A DNA stretch of 64,000 bases from Streptomyces sp. CHD11 (GCF_018638295.1 NZ_JABTTS010000023.1:4849-68848), one strand, 5' to 3'. Counted from the stretch's first letter, positions 28,634-38,267 are shown. Notes: generated by a model from the sequence alone, not told the origin. Numbers and translations: made by a program.

Positions 28634-28642
28634 CTGTACGGC

Positions 28643-28680
28643 TCAGGGCCGGAACGAGGTCTTCCTCGTTCCGGCCCTGA
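28643..28680 (+). terminator. tRNA-Gly terminator
   Basis: Perfect 17-bp stem (TCAGGGCCGGAACGAGG and its complement) with a TCTT loop, 9 nt past the tRNA. It also lies downstream of the convergent small membrane protein gene. Confidence 0.85.
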
Positions 28681-28726
28681 TCGTTTGTGTGGCGGGTCCC
28701 GCGGCGCGCGGGCGGGCCGGGCGGGG

Positions 28727-28921
28727 TCAGAAGCTGATCGAGTTGACCATCTCCGCCAGCGAGTCCAGGAACCGCTGGATGTCGTCGGCCATGCCGGTCG
28801 AGGCGAGGAAGAAGCCGAAGAGGACGGCGACGATCGCCGGTCCTGCCTTGATGGAGCCGCCTCTCAGCAACACCACCAGGATGATCGCCAACAGCAGCAC
28901 CACTGACAGTGAAATGGCCAC
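28727..28921 (-). CDS. small membrane protein (64 aa)
   Basis: 64 aa with two hydrophobic segments (ISLSVVLLLAIILVVLLRGG and IVAVLFGFFLASTGM) and an amphipathic end (DDIQRFLDSLAEMVNSISF). GTG start at 28921 without a strong ribosome site. This looks like a conserved Streptomyces hypothetical. The function is unknown. Coding-like codon use and the regular hydrophobicity support it. Confidence 0.7.
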   Translation of the reverse strand: MAISLSVVLLLAIILVVLLRGGSIKAGPAIVAVLFGFFLASTGMADDIQRFLDSLAEMVNSISF

Positions 28922-29557
28922 AACTGATCACACCCTCGGTCGGATCGGCTTCCCCGGCCCGGGCGACGCGACCCCGCGCACCCCGCCAGGACCATCGTGC
29001 CACCAACATGGCTCCCCTATGCGGCAGGTGACGGATCGTCCGCGCCGCGGTGTCCGATCACGTGGGTCCACACGCGCCCGCGCGGGGCAACGGTGATGTA
29101 TCGCACGGCAATTCGAAGAAGTACACGCACAGGGAAATTCGACGGGACCGTTGCCGCTCCCACACAATGCGTTCGCAAGTAATTCGAATTTACGTCGCGT
29201 TGACGCAGCGGACGACCCGACTCACCCGTGGAGAGGTGGTGACAGGGAGGCGAAGGCGGACATTCCGTCGGAGTCACCTGCCGCACTCATGCCCCGTTCA
29301 GTCCGGAAAAATCGTGACAAGTAGGGTTGCTTTCGATGGTCAAACCCCTTACCGGCGTCATGTGTTGACCATCACTTCACCAGTGTGCGCATATTCCCCG
29401 ATCCCGGGTACCCGGATTGAATACCGGTAATGACGACGGGCGTTTCCCCAAATCCCGCGGACAACGCTAGGGTGCCTCAGATGTTCCACGCTGCCTCGTC
29501 CCCCGCAAGCGCAGCGAGCTCACCGATCGTCCCCCCGCGTTCCCGCCGGGAGGGTCA
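28922..29557. other. non-coding gap with a 9-bp inverted repeat
   Basis: No gene is visible in these 636 nt, which are less GC-rich than their surroundings around 29100-29420. GATGGTCAA (29335-29343) and TTGACCATC (29365-29373) are exact inverted copies 21 nt apart. The second copy contains TTGACC, which could be a -35 element. The pair lies about 185 nt before the acyltransferase start and may be an operator. Confidence 0.4.
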
Positions 29558-30745
29558 GTGACGAACTCGCAGCGAACGTACGGAAACCGCAGAGCGCCGC
29601 TCCCCCCGGCCGGGTCACTGGCGGACGGAGTGCCGAGCCCGCGCACCACGCACACGGAGAGCGAACCGCCGGCCGGCAGACGGCGCGACGCGTTCTTCGA
29701 CAACGCCAAGTACCTGGCGATCGTGCTGGTGGCCGTGGGCCACGCCTGGGGGCAGCTCCTGGACGACCGGGCCGTGGAGACCGCGTACCGCGTCGTGTAC
29801 ACGTTCCACATGCCGGCGTTCATCCTGATCTCCGGCTACTTCTCCCGCGGTTTCGACCTGCGGCCCAAGCACGTGAAGCGGCTGATCACCGGTGTGATCA
29901 TCCCCTATGCCGTCTTCGAGACCGCCTACTCCCTGTTCGAACGCTACGGGAACGACAACCCGGACCACGGCATCACACTGCTGGACCCCACGTACCACCT
30001 GTGGTTCCTGTGTGCGCTGGTCGTCTGGCGGGTGACCACCCCGGTGTGGCGGACGGTCCGGCATCCGCTGGCGGTCTCCCTGGTGCCGGCCGCCCTGGGC
30101 TCCGTGTCGCCCCAGATCGGTGACGATCTCGAACTCCAGCGGGTGCTGCAGTTCCTGCCGTTCTTCGTGCTGGGTCTGATGCTGCGGCCCGAGCACTTCC
30201 AGCGGGTGCGGCACCGCTCGGTGCGCCTGATGTCCCTGCCGGTGCTGGCCCTGGCGACGGCCACCGCCTGGTGGTCGGTTCCGCGGATGGACCTCGGCTG
30301 GCTCTACCACAAGGCCGCCGCGGAGGAACTGAACGCTCCCTGGTGGTCGGGGCCGCTGATGGTGTCCGGGACGCTCGCCTGCTCGCTGCTGATGACCGTG
30401 TGCTTCTTCGCGTGGGTGCCGCGTCGCCACATGTGGTTCACGGCGCTCGGCGCGGGCACGATATACGGCTATCTGGTGCACGGCTTCTTCGTGAAGGCGG
30501 GCATCTACGCGGGCTGGTTCGACCACCCGGCACTGCGGGAGCCGCTCGGCGTGATCGGGCTGACCGTCCTCGCGGCCGCCGTCATCACGCTGCTGTGCAC
30601 CGGGCCGGTGCGGCGGACCCTGCGGTGTGTGGTGGAGCCGAGGATGGCGTGGGCCTTCAGGCAGGACCCCGCGGCCGAGACGGCCCGCGACCGCGCGGGG
30701 GAGAGCGCCGAGGTGCGAGCGCCGGGTGAGAAGGTCGCGGTCTAG
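29558..30745 (+). CDS. acyltransferase-3 / fucose O-acetylase-like membrane protein
   Basis: 395 aa. A variable N-terminal ~45 residues precede FFDNAKYLAIVLVAVGHAWG with the conserved His, then FHMPAFILISGYFSRG and about ten membrane helices. It resembles COG3594-type acetyltransferases that O-acetylate cell-surface sugars. GTG 29558 has GGGAGG about 5 nt upstream. It is monocistronic and convergent with the HD gene. The substrate is unknown. Confidence 0.82.
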   Translation: MTNSQRTYGNRRAPLPPAGSLADGVPSPRTTHTESEPPAGRRRDAFFDNAKYLAIVLVAVGHAWGQLLDDRAVETAYRVVYTFHMPAFILISGYFSRGFDLRPKHVKRLITGVIIPYAVFETAYSLFERYGNDNPDHGITLLDPTYHLWFLCALVVWRVTTPVWRTVRHPLAVSLVPAALGSVSPQIGDDLELQRVLQFLPFFVLGLMLRPEHFQRVRHRSVRLMSLPVLALATATAWWSVPRMDLGWLYHKAAAEELNAPWWSGPLMVSGTLACSLLMTVCFFAWVPRRHMWFTALGAGTIYGYLVHGFFVKAGIYAGWFDHPALREPLGVIGLTVLAAAVITLLCTGPVRRTLRCVVEPRMAWAFRQDPAAETARDRAGESAEVRAPGEKVAV

Positions 30746-30781
30746 CGTTCCGCCCGGTTCACTCCCCCGGCCCTGACCGCT

Positions 30782-31252
30782 TCACTCCCCCAGACCGAGA
30801 AGTGCGCGCATCCGCGCGTACTTCTCGGTCAGCCGTTCGCGGGTGGCCCCGTCGAGGACCGCGAGCCGGGCCGGGTCGGCGTTGTGCGCCAGGTCGGCCT
30901 CCTTCACCAGCAGCGCGCCCGGGGTGGCGAGGATCCGGGCCGCGTACGCCTCGGGCGGCTCCCCGGGCCGTTTGGTGACCGCGAGGACGATGTCCTTGGT
31001 CCGCCGTGTGAGCGGGGCCTCGTCGAGCCACCGGCGTGTCAGCCGGTCGTCCTCCACCGCGTCGTGCAGCCAGGCCGCCGCGATCTCCTCCTCGTCACCG
31101 CCGCGCGCGCGGACGCCCTCGGCGACGGCCCGCAGGTGCTCGGCGTAGGGCCGGCCCGCCTTGTCGGTCTGGTCGGCGTGCGCGGCGCGGGCGAGGGCTG
31201 CCACCCGGTCCGGGGGCAGCGGGGCGACGGGGGCGCGCGGTGTCTCGGTCAC
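30782..31252 (-). CDS. HD-domain phosphohydrolase (ppGpp hydrolase-like)
   Basis: 156 aa. It has an HD metal-binding motif (AWLHDAVED) and downstream KEADLAHNADPARL, like the hydrolase half of RelA/SpoT and the small MESH1-type enzymes. It may hydrolyse (p)ppGpp or a related nucleotide. It is a single domain, with no synthetase part. GTG start at 31252. It is 36 nt from the convergent acyltransferase stop. Confidence 0.8.
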   Translation of the reverse strand: MTETPRAPVAPLPPDRVAALARAAHADQTDKAGRPYAEHLRAVAEGVRARGGDEEEIAAAWLHDAVEDDRLTRRWLDEAPLTRRTKDIVLAVTKRPGEPPEAYAARILATPGALLVKEADLAHNADPARLAVLDGATRERLTEKYARMRALLGLGE

Positions 31253-31348
31253 CTGTCCAGTGTGCCCGGGGGCGCTGGGTCCCGATATCCCCGTACCGCG
31301 CCGACGAGGGCTCCGGAGCGTGCGGGCACGCGGTGGCGGGGCGGCCGG

Positions 31349-32527
31349 TCAGCGGGCCGCGGCGGCGGTCGGGCCCTCCCGGCATATGAGCAGCAGGGCC
31401 CGGTCGTCGTTGACGTCCTTGGCGACCGACTCGATGAGATGCCAGGCCGCGCCGTGGAAGCCGCCGGCGACATAGCGGTCGGCCTCGCCGGTGAGGCGGT
31501 CGATGCCCTCGACGATGTCCCGGTCGGAGGTCTCCACCAGGCCGTCGGTGAAGAGCATCAGCACGTCTCCGGGCCGCAGAGAGCCCTTCACCGAGTCGAA
31601 CTGGGCACCGTCGTACACGCCGAGCAGGGGGCCTTCGGCCGCCTTCTCCTCCCAGCGGCCGCTGCCGGCGCTGAGCTGAAGGCCCGGCGGGTGGCCGGCG
31701 GAGTAGAGCTCGTAGTCTCCCGAGTCCAGGTCGAGCACCAGGTGGATGGAGGTGGCGAAGCCCTCGTCCCAGTCCTGGCGGAGCAGATAGCCGTTGGCGG
31801 CCGGGAGGAAGGCGTGCGGCGGGAGGCTGCCGAGGAGACCGCCGAAGGCGCCCGACAGCAGCAGGGCGCGCGAGCCGGCGTCCATGCCCTTGCCGGAGAC
31901 GTCCGTCAGGACGACCTCCATCGTGCGCCCGCCGTTGGTGCGGGCCGCGACCACGAAGTCCCCGGAGAAGGACTGTCCGCCGGCCGGGCGCAGCGCCATC
32001 TCGCGGTGCCAGCCGTCGGGCAGGTTCGGCAGCTTGCTCTGTACCCGGATGCGTTCACGCAGGTCGAACAGCATGGTGCCGCCGCGCCGCCAGGGCACGC
32101 CCACCCGGCTGCGGAACTGGGCGACGAGCAGCCCGAAGAAGCCGCAGGCCGCGACGACGAGGACCACACCGGGGGTGACGCGGGCCGCGCCCTCGGTGTA
32201 CGGGCCCAGCTTGACCGCCTCCACGATCAGGGCGGTCGCCGCCACCGCGTACAGGCCGAGCAGGCTCGCCGGACGCAGCAGCAGTCCCCCCGCGACGATC
32301 GGGACGACCAGGGCGGACGGCGCGCACCACACGGAGTTGGCGAGTGTCCCGGCCGCGATCAGCGGGACGGTGAGCAGCAGACCGACGAGCGCGATCCAGT
32401 CGGAGCCGTCCCCGCGGAAGTAGTCGACGGCGGCCCGGCGCACGCCGACGCGGGCCCGGTGCCACTGCTTGTTCAACCGGGCCGTGAACGTGTCGGCTTC
32501 CGCGCGCCGCTCTCGTCCTGCTGCCAT
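31349..32527 (-). CDS. membrane-bound SpoIIE/PP2C-type phosphatase
   Basis: 392 aa. Three to four N-terminal membrane helices (residues about 45-150) are followed by a SpoIIE phosphatase domain with metal-binding motifs SFSGDFVVA, VLTDVSGKGMDAG and VLMLFTDGLVETSDRD. Such proteins dephosphorylate anti-sigma-factor antagonists, and Streptomyces has dozens. No partner anti-sigma gene is adjacent. ATG 32527 lacks an obvious ribosome site. Confidence 0.88.
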   Translation of the reverse strand: MAAGRERRAEADTFTARLNKQWHRARVGVRRAAVDYFRGDGSDWIALVGLLLTVPLIAAGTLANSVWCAPSALVVPIVAGGLLLRPASLLGLYAVAATALIVEAVKLGPYTEGAARVTPGVVLVVAACGFFGLLVAQFRSRVGVPWRRGGTMLFDLRERIRVQSKLPNLPDGWHREMALRPAGGQSFSGDFVVAARTNGGRTMEVVLTDVSGKGMDAGSRALLLSGAFGGLLGSLPPHAFLPAANGYLLRQDWDEGFATSIHLVLDLDSGDYELYSAGHPPGLQLSAGSGRWEEKAAEGPLLGVYDGAQFDSVKGSLRPGDVLMLFTDGLVETSDRDIVEGIDRLTGEADRYVAGGFHGAAWHLIESVAKDVNDDRALLLICREGPTAAAAR

Positions 32528-32691
32528 TAGTTCGGGACCCTATCCATCGGACCGGCCGCTTGGCACGGGAGGTCCTGGTTGTCCCCCCGGACGGGGACCG
32601 GAATCACAGTGAACTTCACGGGACGCCGCCGTGGGGCCGCCCGGGAGAAATTCCCTCGCTCGTCCCGCAATGCCCTGGTAGGCATGACCAT

Positions 32692-33942
32692 ATGGCGAAC
32701 GAGCAGAGGGGCCCCGCGCCCGGACTCCGGGCACTGAAACCGGATGAATGGGACAAGATGTACGCGAACCTCATCCGCGCCTTCGGAGGGCCCCCGGAGG
32801 CGGAGGAGGAGCGGGAGCTGTGGAACTCGCTCACCGAGTTCGACCGCTTCCTGGGTGCCTGGGACGGCGACGCGTGCGTGGGGTCGGCGGGCGCCTTCTC
32901 CTTCCGGCTGACAGTGCCCGGCGGCGCGTCCGTGCCGGCCGCGGGTGTCACGATGGTCGGTGTGGCCGCCACGCACCGGCGCCGTGGGGTGCTGACGTCC
33001 ATGATGCGGCGGCAGTTGGACGACGTCCGCTCCTGGGGCGAACCGCTGGCCGTGCTGACCGCGTCCGAGCCGGCGATCTACGGCCGGTTCGGCTACGGAG
33101 CGGCCACCTTCCAGACGGACGCGGAGATCGACACGGGGCGCGCCGCTCTGTCGGTGCCACCCGGTACGGATGACGTACGGCTGCGGTACGCGGCGCCCGC
33201 CGAGGTGCTGGACGCCTGCGAGGCGGTCTACGCCCGGCTGGTGGCGCTCCGGCCGGGGATGCTGGCACGCGGGGCGGGCTGGGAGCGGCTGGGGTTGCTC
33301 GACCCGGAGAGCGAGCGGGGCGGGGCGTCCCCACTGCAGTGCGTGGTCGCCGAGCGGCACGGTGCGACGGTCGGGTACGCGCGGTTCCGTGTGAAGCCGT
33401 CCTGGGGCCCCGGCGGTCCCGACGGCGAGGTGCTTCTCAGCGCGCTGGAGGCGCTGGATCCGGCGGCGGACGCGGCGCTGTGGCGCTTCCTGTTCGACAT
33501 CGACCTGACGTCGGCGGTGGTGGCGCGCGGGCGGCCGGTCGACGAGGGCTGGCAGTTCCTGGTGTCGGACATACGGCGGTGCCGGCCGAGGCTGCGGGAC
33601 GCGCTGTACGTACGGCTGGTGGATGTCGGCGCGGCGCTCAGCCAGCGGACGTACCAGGCCCCCGTGGACGTCGTGTTCGAGGTGGAGGACGCTTTCTGTC
33701 CCTGGAACGCGGGGCGTTGGCGGCTGACGGGTGACCCGAAGGGCGCGTCCTGCGAGCGGACCGAGGACACCGCTGATCTCGCCTTGTCGGTACGGGAGTT
33801 GGGCGCCGCCTATCTGGGCGGGGTGAGCCTCACGGCGCTCGCGGCGGCCGGCCGGGTGCGCGAGGTACGGCGCGGTGCGCTCGCGGAGGCGTCCCTGGCG
33901 TTCGGGAGCGACCGGGCACCGTGGCTGCCGCACGGCTTCTGA
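32692..33942 (+). CDS. Eis-like GNAT N-acetyltransferase
   Basis: 416 aa with the Eis layout: an N-terminal GNAT domain with the acetyl-CoA loop VAATHRRRGVLTSMM, a second GNAT-like domain, and a C-terminal sterol-carrier-like domain. The C-terminal carboxylate that acts in catalysis in Eis is compatible with the end WLPHGF. Members acetylate aminoglycosides, peptides or lysines. The substrate here is unknown. ATG 32692 is used, and the frame upstream to 32560 is not conserved. Confidence 0.85.
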   Translation: MANEQRGPAPGLRALKPDEWDKMYANLIRAFGGPPEAEEERELWNSLTEFDRFLGAWDGDACVGSAGAFSFRLTVPGGASVPAAGVTMVGVAATHRRRGVLTSMMRRQLDDVRSWGEPLAVLTASEPAIYGRFGYGAATFQTDAEIDTGRAALSVPPGTDDVRLRYAAPAEVLDACEAVYARLVALRPGMLARGAGWERLGLLDPESERGGASPLQCVVAERHGATVGYARFRVKPSWGPGGPDGEVLLSALEALDPAADAALWRFLFDIDLTSAVVARGRPVDEGWQFLVSDIRRCRPRLRDALYVRLVDVGAALSQRTYQAPVDVVFEVEDAFCPWNAGRWRLTGDPKGASCERTEDTADLALSVRELGAAYLGGVSLTALAAAGRVREVRRGALAEASLAFGSDRAPWLPHGF

Positions 33943-33946
33943 GAGC

Positions 33947-34774
33947 TCAGGGCCGCTGACAGGCGGGGCACCAGAAGAGGTTGCGGGCGGCGAGGTCGGC
34001 GGTGCGGATCTCGCCGCCACAGATGTGGCAGGGCAGGTGGGCCCTGCGGTAGACGTACACCTCGCCGCCGTGGTCGTCGACGCGCGGCGGGCGGCCCATC
34101 GCCTCGGGGGTGTGCTCCGGGCGGACGGTGTCGATGCGGTTGTGGCGGACGCCCTCGCGCATGAGCGCGACCAGGTCGGCCCAGATCGCGTCCCACTGGG
34201 CCGGGCGGATGTCCCGGCCCGCGCGGTACGGGTCGATGCCGTGCCGGAAGAGGACCTCGGCGCGGTAGACGTTGCCCACGCCGGCGATGACCTTCTGGTC
34301 CATGAGGAGCGCGGCGATCGTCGTACGGCTGCGGCTGATCCTGCGGTACGCCCGGGCCGGATCGGCGTCCGGGCGGAGCGGGTCGGGGCCGAGCCGGTCG
34401 TGTACCGCCCGCTTCTCGCCGTCCGTGATCAGGGCGCAGGTGGCGGGGCCGCGCAGATCGACGTACGAGGTGTCGTCGGCGAGGCGGAGGCGGACGGTGT
34501 CCGTGGGCGGCGGCGCCGGGGCCGGGCCGAAGGTGACCTTGCCGAACAGCCCCAGGTGGATGTGGACCCAGTCGGCGTGTTCGGGCTCGGGCTCCGCGAA
34601 ACCGAGGAAGAGGTGCTTGCCGTGGGCGTCGGTGGCGTGCAGCGGGGTGCGGTCGAGCAGGGCGGCGGCGTCGCTGAACTTGCCCTGGGGGCTGGTCACG
34701 CGGAGGGGGCCGCCGGTCACGAAGGCCTCGGCGTAGTCCTTGGCCAGCCGGTGGATCGTGTGACCCTCGGGCAC
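33947..34774 (-). CDS. Fpg/Nei-family DNA glycosylase
   Basis: 275 aa. It begins VPEGHTIHR, so after Met removal Pro1-Glu2 are the catalytic residues. H2TH region around KVIAGVGNVYRAEVLFRHGI. C-terminal zinc finger CHICGGEIRT..CPACQ. It excises oxidised bases. GTG 34774 is chosen because of the Pro-Glu start. It is convergent with the acetyltransferase gene (4 nt between stops). Confidence 0.92.
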   Translation of the reverse strand: MPEGHTIHRLAKDYAEAFVTGGPLRVTSPQGKFSDAAALLDRTPLHATDAHGKHLFLGFAEPEPEHADWVHIHLGLFGKVTFGPAPAPPPTDTVRLRLADDTSYVDLRGPATCALITDGEKRAVHDRLGPDPLRPDADPARAYRRISRSRTTIAALLMDQKVIAGVGNVYRAEVLFRHGIDPYRAGRDIRPAQWDAIWADLVALMREGVRHNRIDTVRPEHTPEAMGRPPRVDDHGGEVYVYRRAHLPCHICGGEIRTADLAARNLFWCPACQRP

Positions 34775-34820
34775 GGGCCCCCCTCGCTCGCTCTTCTTCC
34801 TCGCCCTGGCGGGCCGCCGT

Positions 34821-35306
34821 CTACCGCTGGGGGTGGTGGGCCGGGACCGGGGGGAGGTCGCCGTCGGTCTCGTAACCGGAGAGCATGCCGATCCGGCGGA
34901 TGTGACGCTCGTCACCGGAGAACGGCGTACTCAGGAAGATCTCGACGAACTTCGTCGCCTCGTCCCGGCTGTGCATGCGCGCGCCCACCGCGACCACGTT
35001 GGCGTCGTTGTGCTGACGGCCGAGTGCCGCCGTCTCCTCGCTCCACGCCAGGGCCGCCCGTACGCCCTTGACCTTGTTGGCGGCCATCTGCTCGCCGTTG
35101 CCGGAGCCGCCGATCACGATGCCGAGAGCGTCCGGGTCCGCGGCGGTCCGCTCCGCAGCGCGCAGGCAGAAGGGCGGGTAGTCGTCCTGGGCGTCGTAGA
35201 TGTGCGGGCCGCAGTCGACGGGCTCATGGCCCGCTTCCCGGAGCCAGTCGACGAGGTGGTTCTTGAATTCGTAGCCCGCATGGTCGGAGCCGAGGTACAC
35301 GCGCAT
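34821..35306 (-). CDS. rpiB: ribose-5-phosphate isomerase B
   Basis: 161 aa. Signature SDHAGYEFK at the N-terminus and GIVIGGSGNGEQMAANK, the RpiB anion-binding loop. It interconverts ribose 5-phosphate and ribulose 5-phosphate. The usual Cys of the loop is replaced by Ser (GSGNG), as in other actinobacterial enzymes. ATG 35306. Its stop is 46 nt before the glycosylase start, so the two are probably cotranscribed. Confidence 0.93.
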   Translation of the reverse strand: MRVYLGSDHAGYEFKNHLVDWLREAGHEPVDCGPHIYDAQDDYPPFCLRAAERTAADPDALGIVIGGSGNGEQMAANKVKGVRAALAWSEETAALGRQHNDANVVAVGARMHSRDEATKFVEIFLSTPFSGDERHIRRIGMLSGYETDGDLPPVPAHHPQR

Positions 35307-35642
35307 GCGACGAGTGTGACACGGCTGCCGCCGGGCGGCGGCGCGGGGTGGGCGAAGGGGGTGCGGGGGGACGCCCCGGCGGCCCCGCCGCTCCTCGGCA
35401 CCGGCAACCAGCCGGTCGGCCGGTCGGTTCGGGAGCGGATGAACCGCCGAGGACCGGGCCGGCCGGACAGCCCGCACTGCTGGGGGCAGCCGCCCCCTCG
35501 ACGGTCACGGCCGGGGCGGCCGCGCTGTTGGTCCTCGCGCCGACGGGCCCGGTCCGGGACCCCGTGGATCCGGTGCCACCACGAGCGGAGGCTCGCCGCC
35601 GACCACGAGCGGCGAGCCTCCTCCGCGGAAGCCGTCAGGCGG
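35307..35642. other. gap between rpiB and bioY
   Basis: 336 nt with no credible gene. It holds the bioY terminator hairpin at 35587-35621 and presumably the rpiB promoter. Nothing else was recognised. Confidence 0.5.
35587..35621 (-). terminator. bioY terminator
   Basis: GGAGGCTCGCCGC and its exact complement form a 13-bp stem with a 9-nt loop, 21 nt past the bioY stop. Confidence 0.8.
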
Positions 35643-36227
35643 TCACCGCTTGTCGGCGAACTTCCAGGCCGTCGGCAGCACACCCATCGCCAGCGCCGCC
35701 TTCAGGGCGTCACCGATGAGGAACGGGGTCAGACCGGCCGCGATGGCGGCGGAGGCGGACATACCGGTGGCGAGGGCCAGGTAGGGCACGCCGACGGCGT
35801 AGATGACCGCGGAGCCGAGCAGCATGGTGCCCGCCGTCCGCCAGACGGAGCGGTCGGCGCCGCGGCGGGCGAGCGCGCCCACGACGACGGCGGCCAGCAG
35901 CATGCCGAGGATGTAGCCGAAGGACGGCATCCCCATTCCCGACCTGCCCTCCGCGAACCACGGCACACCGGCCATGCCCACCAGCGCGTACACCGCGAGG
36001 GAGGCGAAGCCGCGGCGGGCGCCGAGGGTGGTGCCGACGAGCAGCGCCGCGAAGGTCTGGCCGGTCACCGGTATCGGGGAGCCGGGGACGGGCACCGCGA
36101 TCTGGGCGGCGAGGCCGGTGAACGCGGCACCGCCGAACACCAACGCGGCGTCCCGGACGCGGGAGGCCGGGACGAGGTCGGCGAGGACCTGACCGGGTCG
36201 GGCGGACGTGACGGAAGCGGTGCTCAT
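35643..36227 (-). CDS. bioY: biotin transporter BioY
   Basis: 194 aa with six membrane helices and the BioY signature regions (PVPGSPIPVTGQTFAALLVG, FGYILGMLLAA, LIGDALKAALAMGV). It is the substrate-binding S component of an ECF-type biotin importer. No ATPase or EcfT gene is adjacent, so it works alone or with a shared module. ATG 36227 has GGAGA 5 nt upstream. Confidence 0.92.
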   Translation of the reverse strand: MSTASVTSARPGQVLADLVPASRVRDAALVFGGAAFTGLAAQIAVPVPGSPIPVTGQTFAALLVGTTLGARRGFASLAVYALVGMAGVPWFAEGRSGMGMPSFGYILGMLLAAVVVGALARRGADRSVWRTAGTMLLGSAVIYAVGVPYLALATGMSASAAIAAGLTPFLIGDALKAALAMGVLPTAWKFADKR

Positions 36228-36711
36228 GGGGTCTCCGCGGAGGTGAGGGCGGTTGGGGACACCGCGACGCTATACCGGTGCCCCCGCGTCGATCACCGTC
36301 AGCGTTCGACAAAGGCGCGAACGGGGGCTTGGTGGGCTCCGGACAAAGAACAGAGGTAAGCGGGAACAGGGGGTGACGCCGGTCACTGAGGTGAGGTGGC
36401 GTCGCCGACACACGGCGCGGGAACGGCGGCTGTAGGGAATCACCAAACCGGCGGCCCGGCACCGCGGGCGCCCCGCCGCCCCCGGCCGCCGTCCGGAGCA
36501 CGAGCCGATGGTGGGCGGGGACGCGGTCGCGCACGCGGTCGAGGGGACGCCTCGCACCGGGGGTCGTGACGTGACACCGTCCCGCAGGTAAGCGGACCAT
36601 CACCCTCCGCATAGCCGTCGTCCGCATCGTGGACGGCCTCCCCCGGGCCGCGAGGGGGCCGCCCACACTGGGCGGCGTTTTGTCTCCTCCCGCATTGGAC
36701 CAGCCGCGCCC
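36228..36711. other. divergent promoter region bioY / permease
   Basis: 484 nt with no credible gene. GTGAC-GCCG-GTCAC at 36373-36386 is a short palindrome that could be an operator for either gene. No biotin-regulator site was recognised. Confidence 0.4.
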
Positions 36712-38091
36712 ATGCCCAGCACCACCACCGAGACGCCCCCGAAGCCGGACGGCACCTCCCTCTCACACGGCCTGAAGCAGCGCCATCTGTCGATGATCGC
36801 CCTCGGCGGGGTGATCGGTGCCGGCCTGTTCGTCGGCTCCGGCGCCGGTATCGCCGCCGCCGGACCGTCCATCGTCCTCGCCTACACCCTCTCCGGCCTC
36901 CTGGTGATGCTGGTGATGCGGATGCTGGGCGAGATGTCCGCCGCCCGTCCCTCCTCGGGTTCCTTCTCCGCGCACGCCGAGCGGGCCATCGGCCCCTGGG
37001 CGGGGTTCACCGCGGGCTGGGCGTTCTGGGTCCTGCTGTGCACGGCGGTGGGCCTGGAGGGCATCGGCGCCGCGAAGATCATGACCGGCTGGCTGCCGGG
37101 CACGCCGGAGTGGGCGTGGGTGGCCCTGTTCATGGTGGCCTTCTGCGGGACGAACCTCGCCGCGGTGAAGAACTTCGGCGAGTTCGAGTTCTGGTTCGCC
37201 GCCCTGAAGGTCGGCGCGATCACCCTGTTCCTCGGCCTCGGCGTCCTGGCCGTCGCGGGCGTGCTGCCGGGCACGGACTCCCCGGGCGCCTCCCATCTCA
37301 CCGACTTGTTCCCGGGCGGCGGCGAGGGCCTGGTGATCGGGCTGCTCGCCTCCGTCTTCGCCTACGGCGGTCTGGAGACCGTGACCATCGCGGCGGCCGA
37401 GTCGGAGAACCCGGTCAAGGGCGTGGCGAGCGCGGTCCGTACGGCGATGTGGCGGATCGCGCTGTTCTACATCGGCTCGATGGCGGTCATCGTCACCCTG
37501 GTCCCGTGGGACTCCCCGGCGGTCGTCGAGGACGGCCCGTACGTCGCCGCCCTGGACAGCCTCGGCATCCCCGGCGCCGGCCAGCTGATGAACGTGGTGG
37601 TGCTGGTGGCACTGCTGTCCGCGATGAACGCCAACATCTACGGTGCCTCACGCATCGGCTACTCGCTGGTGGAGCGCGGGCAGGGGCCGAAGGCGCTGGG
37701 CCGGGTGTCGGGCGGGGTGCCGCGGATCGCCGTGCTCGCCTCCTCCGCGTTCGGCTTCCTGTGCGTGCTGCTGAGCTACTGGCGGCCGGACGACGTCTTC
37801 CCCTGGCTGCTGAACATGATCGGCGCGGTGATCCTGATCGTCTGGATCTTCATCGCCGTCTCCCAGCTGCGGCTGCGCCGCCGGCTCGAGCGCGAGGCGC
37901 CCGAGAGGCTCGCGGTGCGGATGTGGGCGTTCCCGTGGCTGACCTGGGTGGCGCTGGCCGGGATGGCGGCGGTCTTCGTACTCATGGCACGGGAGCCGGA
38001 CACCCGGGTCCAGCTGTACGCGACGGGCGGGATGACGCTGACCCTGGCGGCGGTGGGCTACGCCCGGCAGCGGGCGCGCGCCCGGCGCTGA
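36712..38091 (+). CDS. amino-acid permease (APC family)
   Basis: 459 aa with twelve membrane helices. Family signatures include LSMIALGGVIGAGLFVGSG, AYGGLETVTIAAAESENP and MNANIYGASRIGYSLVERGQ. It resembles GABA/aromatic/basic amino-acid:H+ symporters. The substrate cannot be fixed. ATG 36712 has no clear ribosome site in the preceding 20 nt, so it may be translated from a leaderless or weak-site mRNA. Confidence 0.9.
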   Translation: MPSTTTETPPKPDGTSLSHGLKQRHLSMIALGGVIGAGLFVGSGAGIAAAGPSIVLAYTLSGLLVMLVMRMLGEMSAARPSSGSFSAHAERAIGPWAGFTAGWAFWVLLCTAVGLEGIGAAKIMTGWLPGTPEWAWVALFMVAFCGTNLAAVKNFGEFEFWFAALKVGAITLFLGLGVLAVAGVLPGTDSPGASHLTDLFPGGGEGLVIGLLASVFAYGGLETVTIAAAESENPVKGVASAVRTAMWRIALFYIGSMAVIVTLVPWDSPAVVEDGPYVAALDSLGIPGAGQLMNVVVLVALLSAMNANIYGASRIGYSLVERGQGPKALGRVSGGVPRIAVLASSAFGFLCVLLSYWRPDDVFPWLLNMIGAVILIVWIFIAVSQLRLRRRLEREAPERLAVRMWAFPWLTWVALAGMAAVFVLMAREPDTRVQLYATGGMTLTLAAVGYARQRARARR

Positions 38092-38111
38092 CCGCCTCCC
38101 CGCACCCCGTG

Positions 38112-38141
38112 ACGGCTCCCGCGTGGACACGGGGGAGCCGT
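38112..38141 (+). terminator. permease terminator
   Basis: ACGGCTCCC and GGGAGCCGT arms with a 12-nt loop, 21 nt past the permease stop. Confidence 0.65.
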
Positions 38142-38191
38142 TCCGTGCGCCCGGCGCTCACCGGACGGCCCTTTCTGTTGCTAGCGTGTAA

Positions 38192-38208
38192 TTGCAAGTC
38201 GATCGCAA
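38192..38208 (+). promoter_or_regulatory. Nur-box-like palindrome
   Basis: TTGCAA-GTCGA-TCGCAA fits the nickel-regulator Nur consensus I recall (tTGCaa-N5-ttGCAA). TAGCGT at 38182-38187 could be a -10 element just upstream, so a bound repressor would cover the transcription start. The next gene on the strand is the 80-aa protein at 38333. In S. coelicolor, Nur controls sodF, which as I recall lies in this part of the chromosome. No sodF is present here. Confidence 0.5.
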
Positions 38209-38267
38209 TAAGCCGTCCTGCCTCGTGGCCGTCTTCTCACCGTTCACCCGGCAGGCGGAAATGGGGG

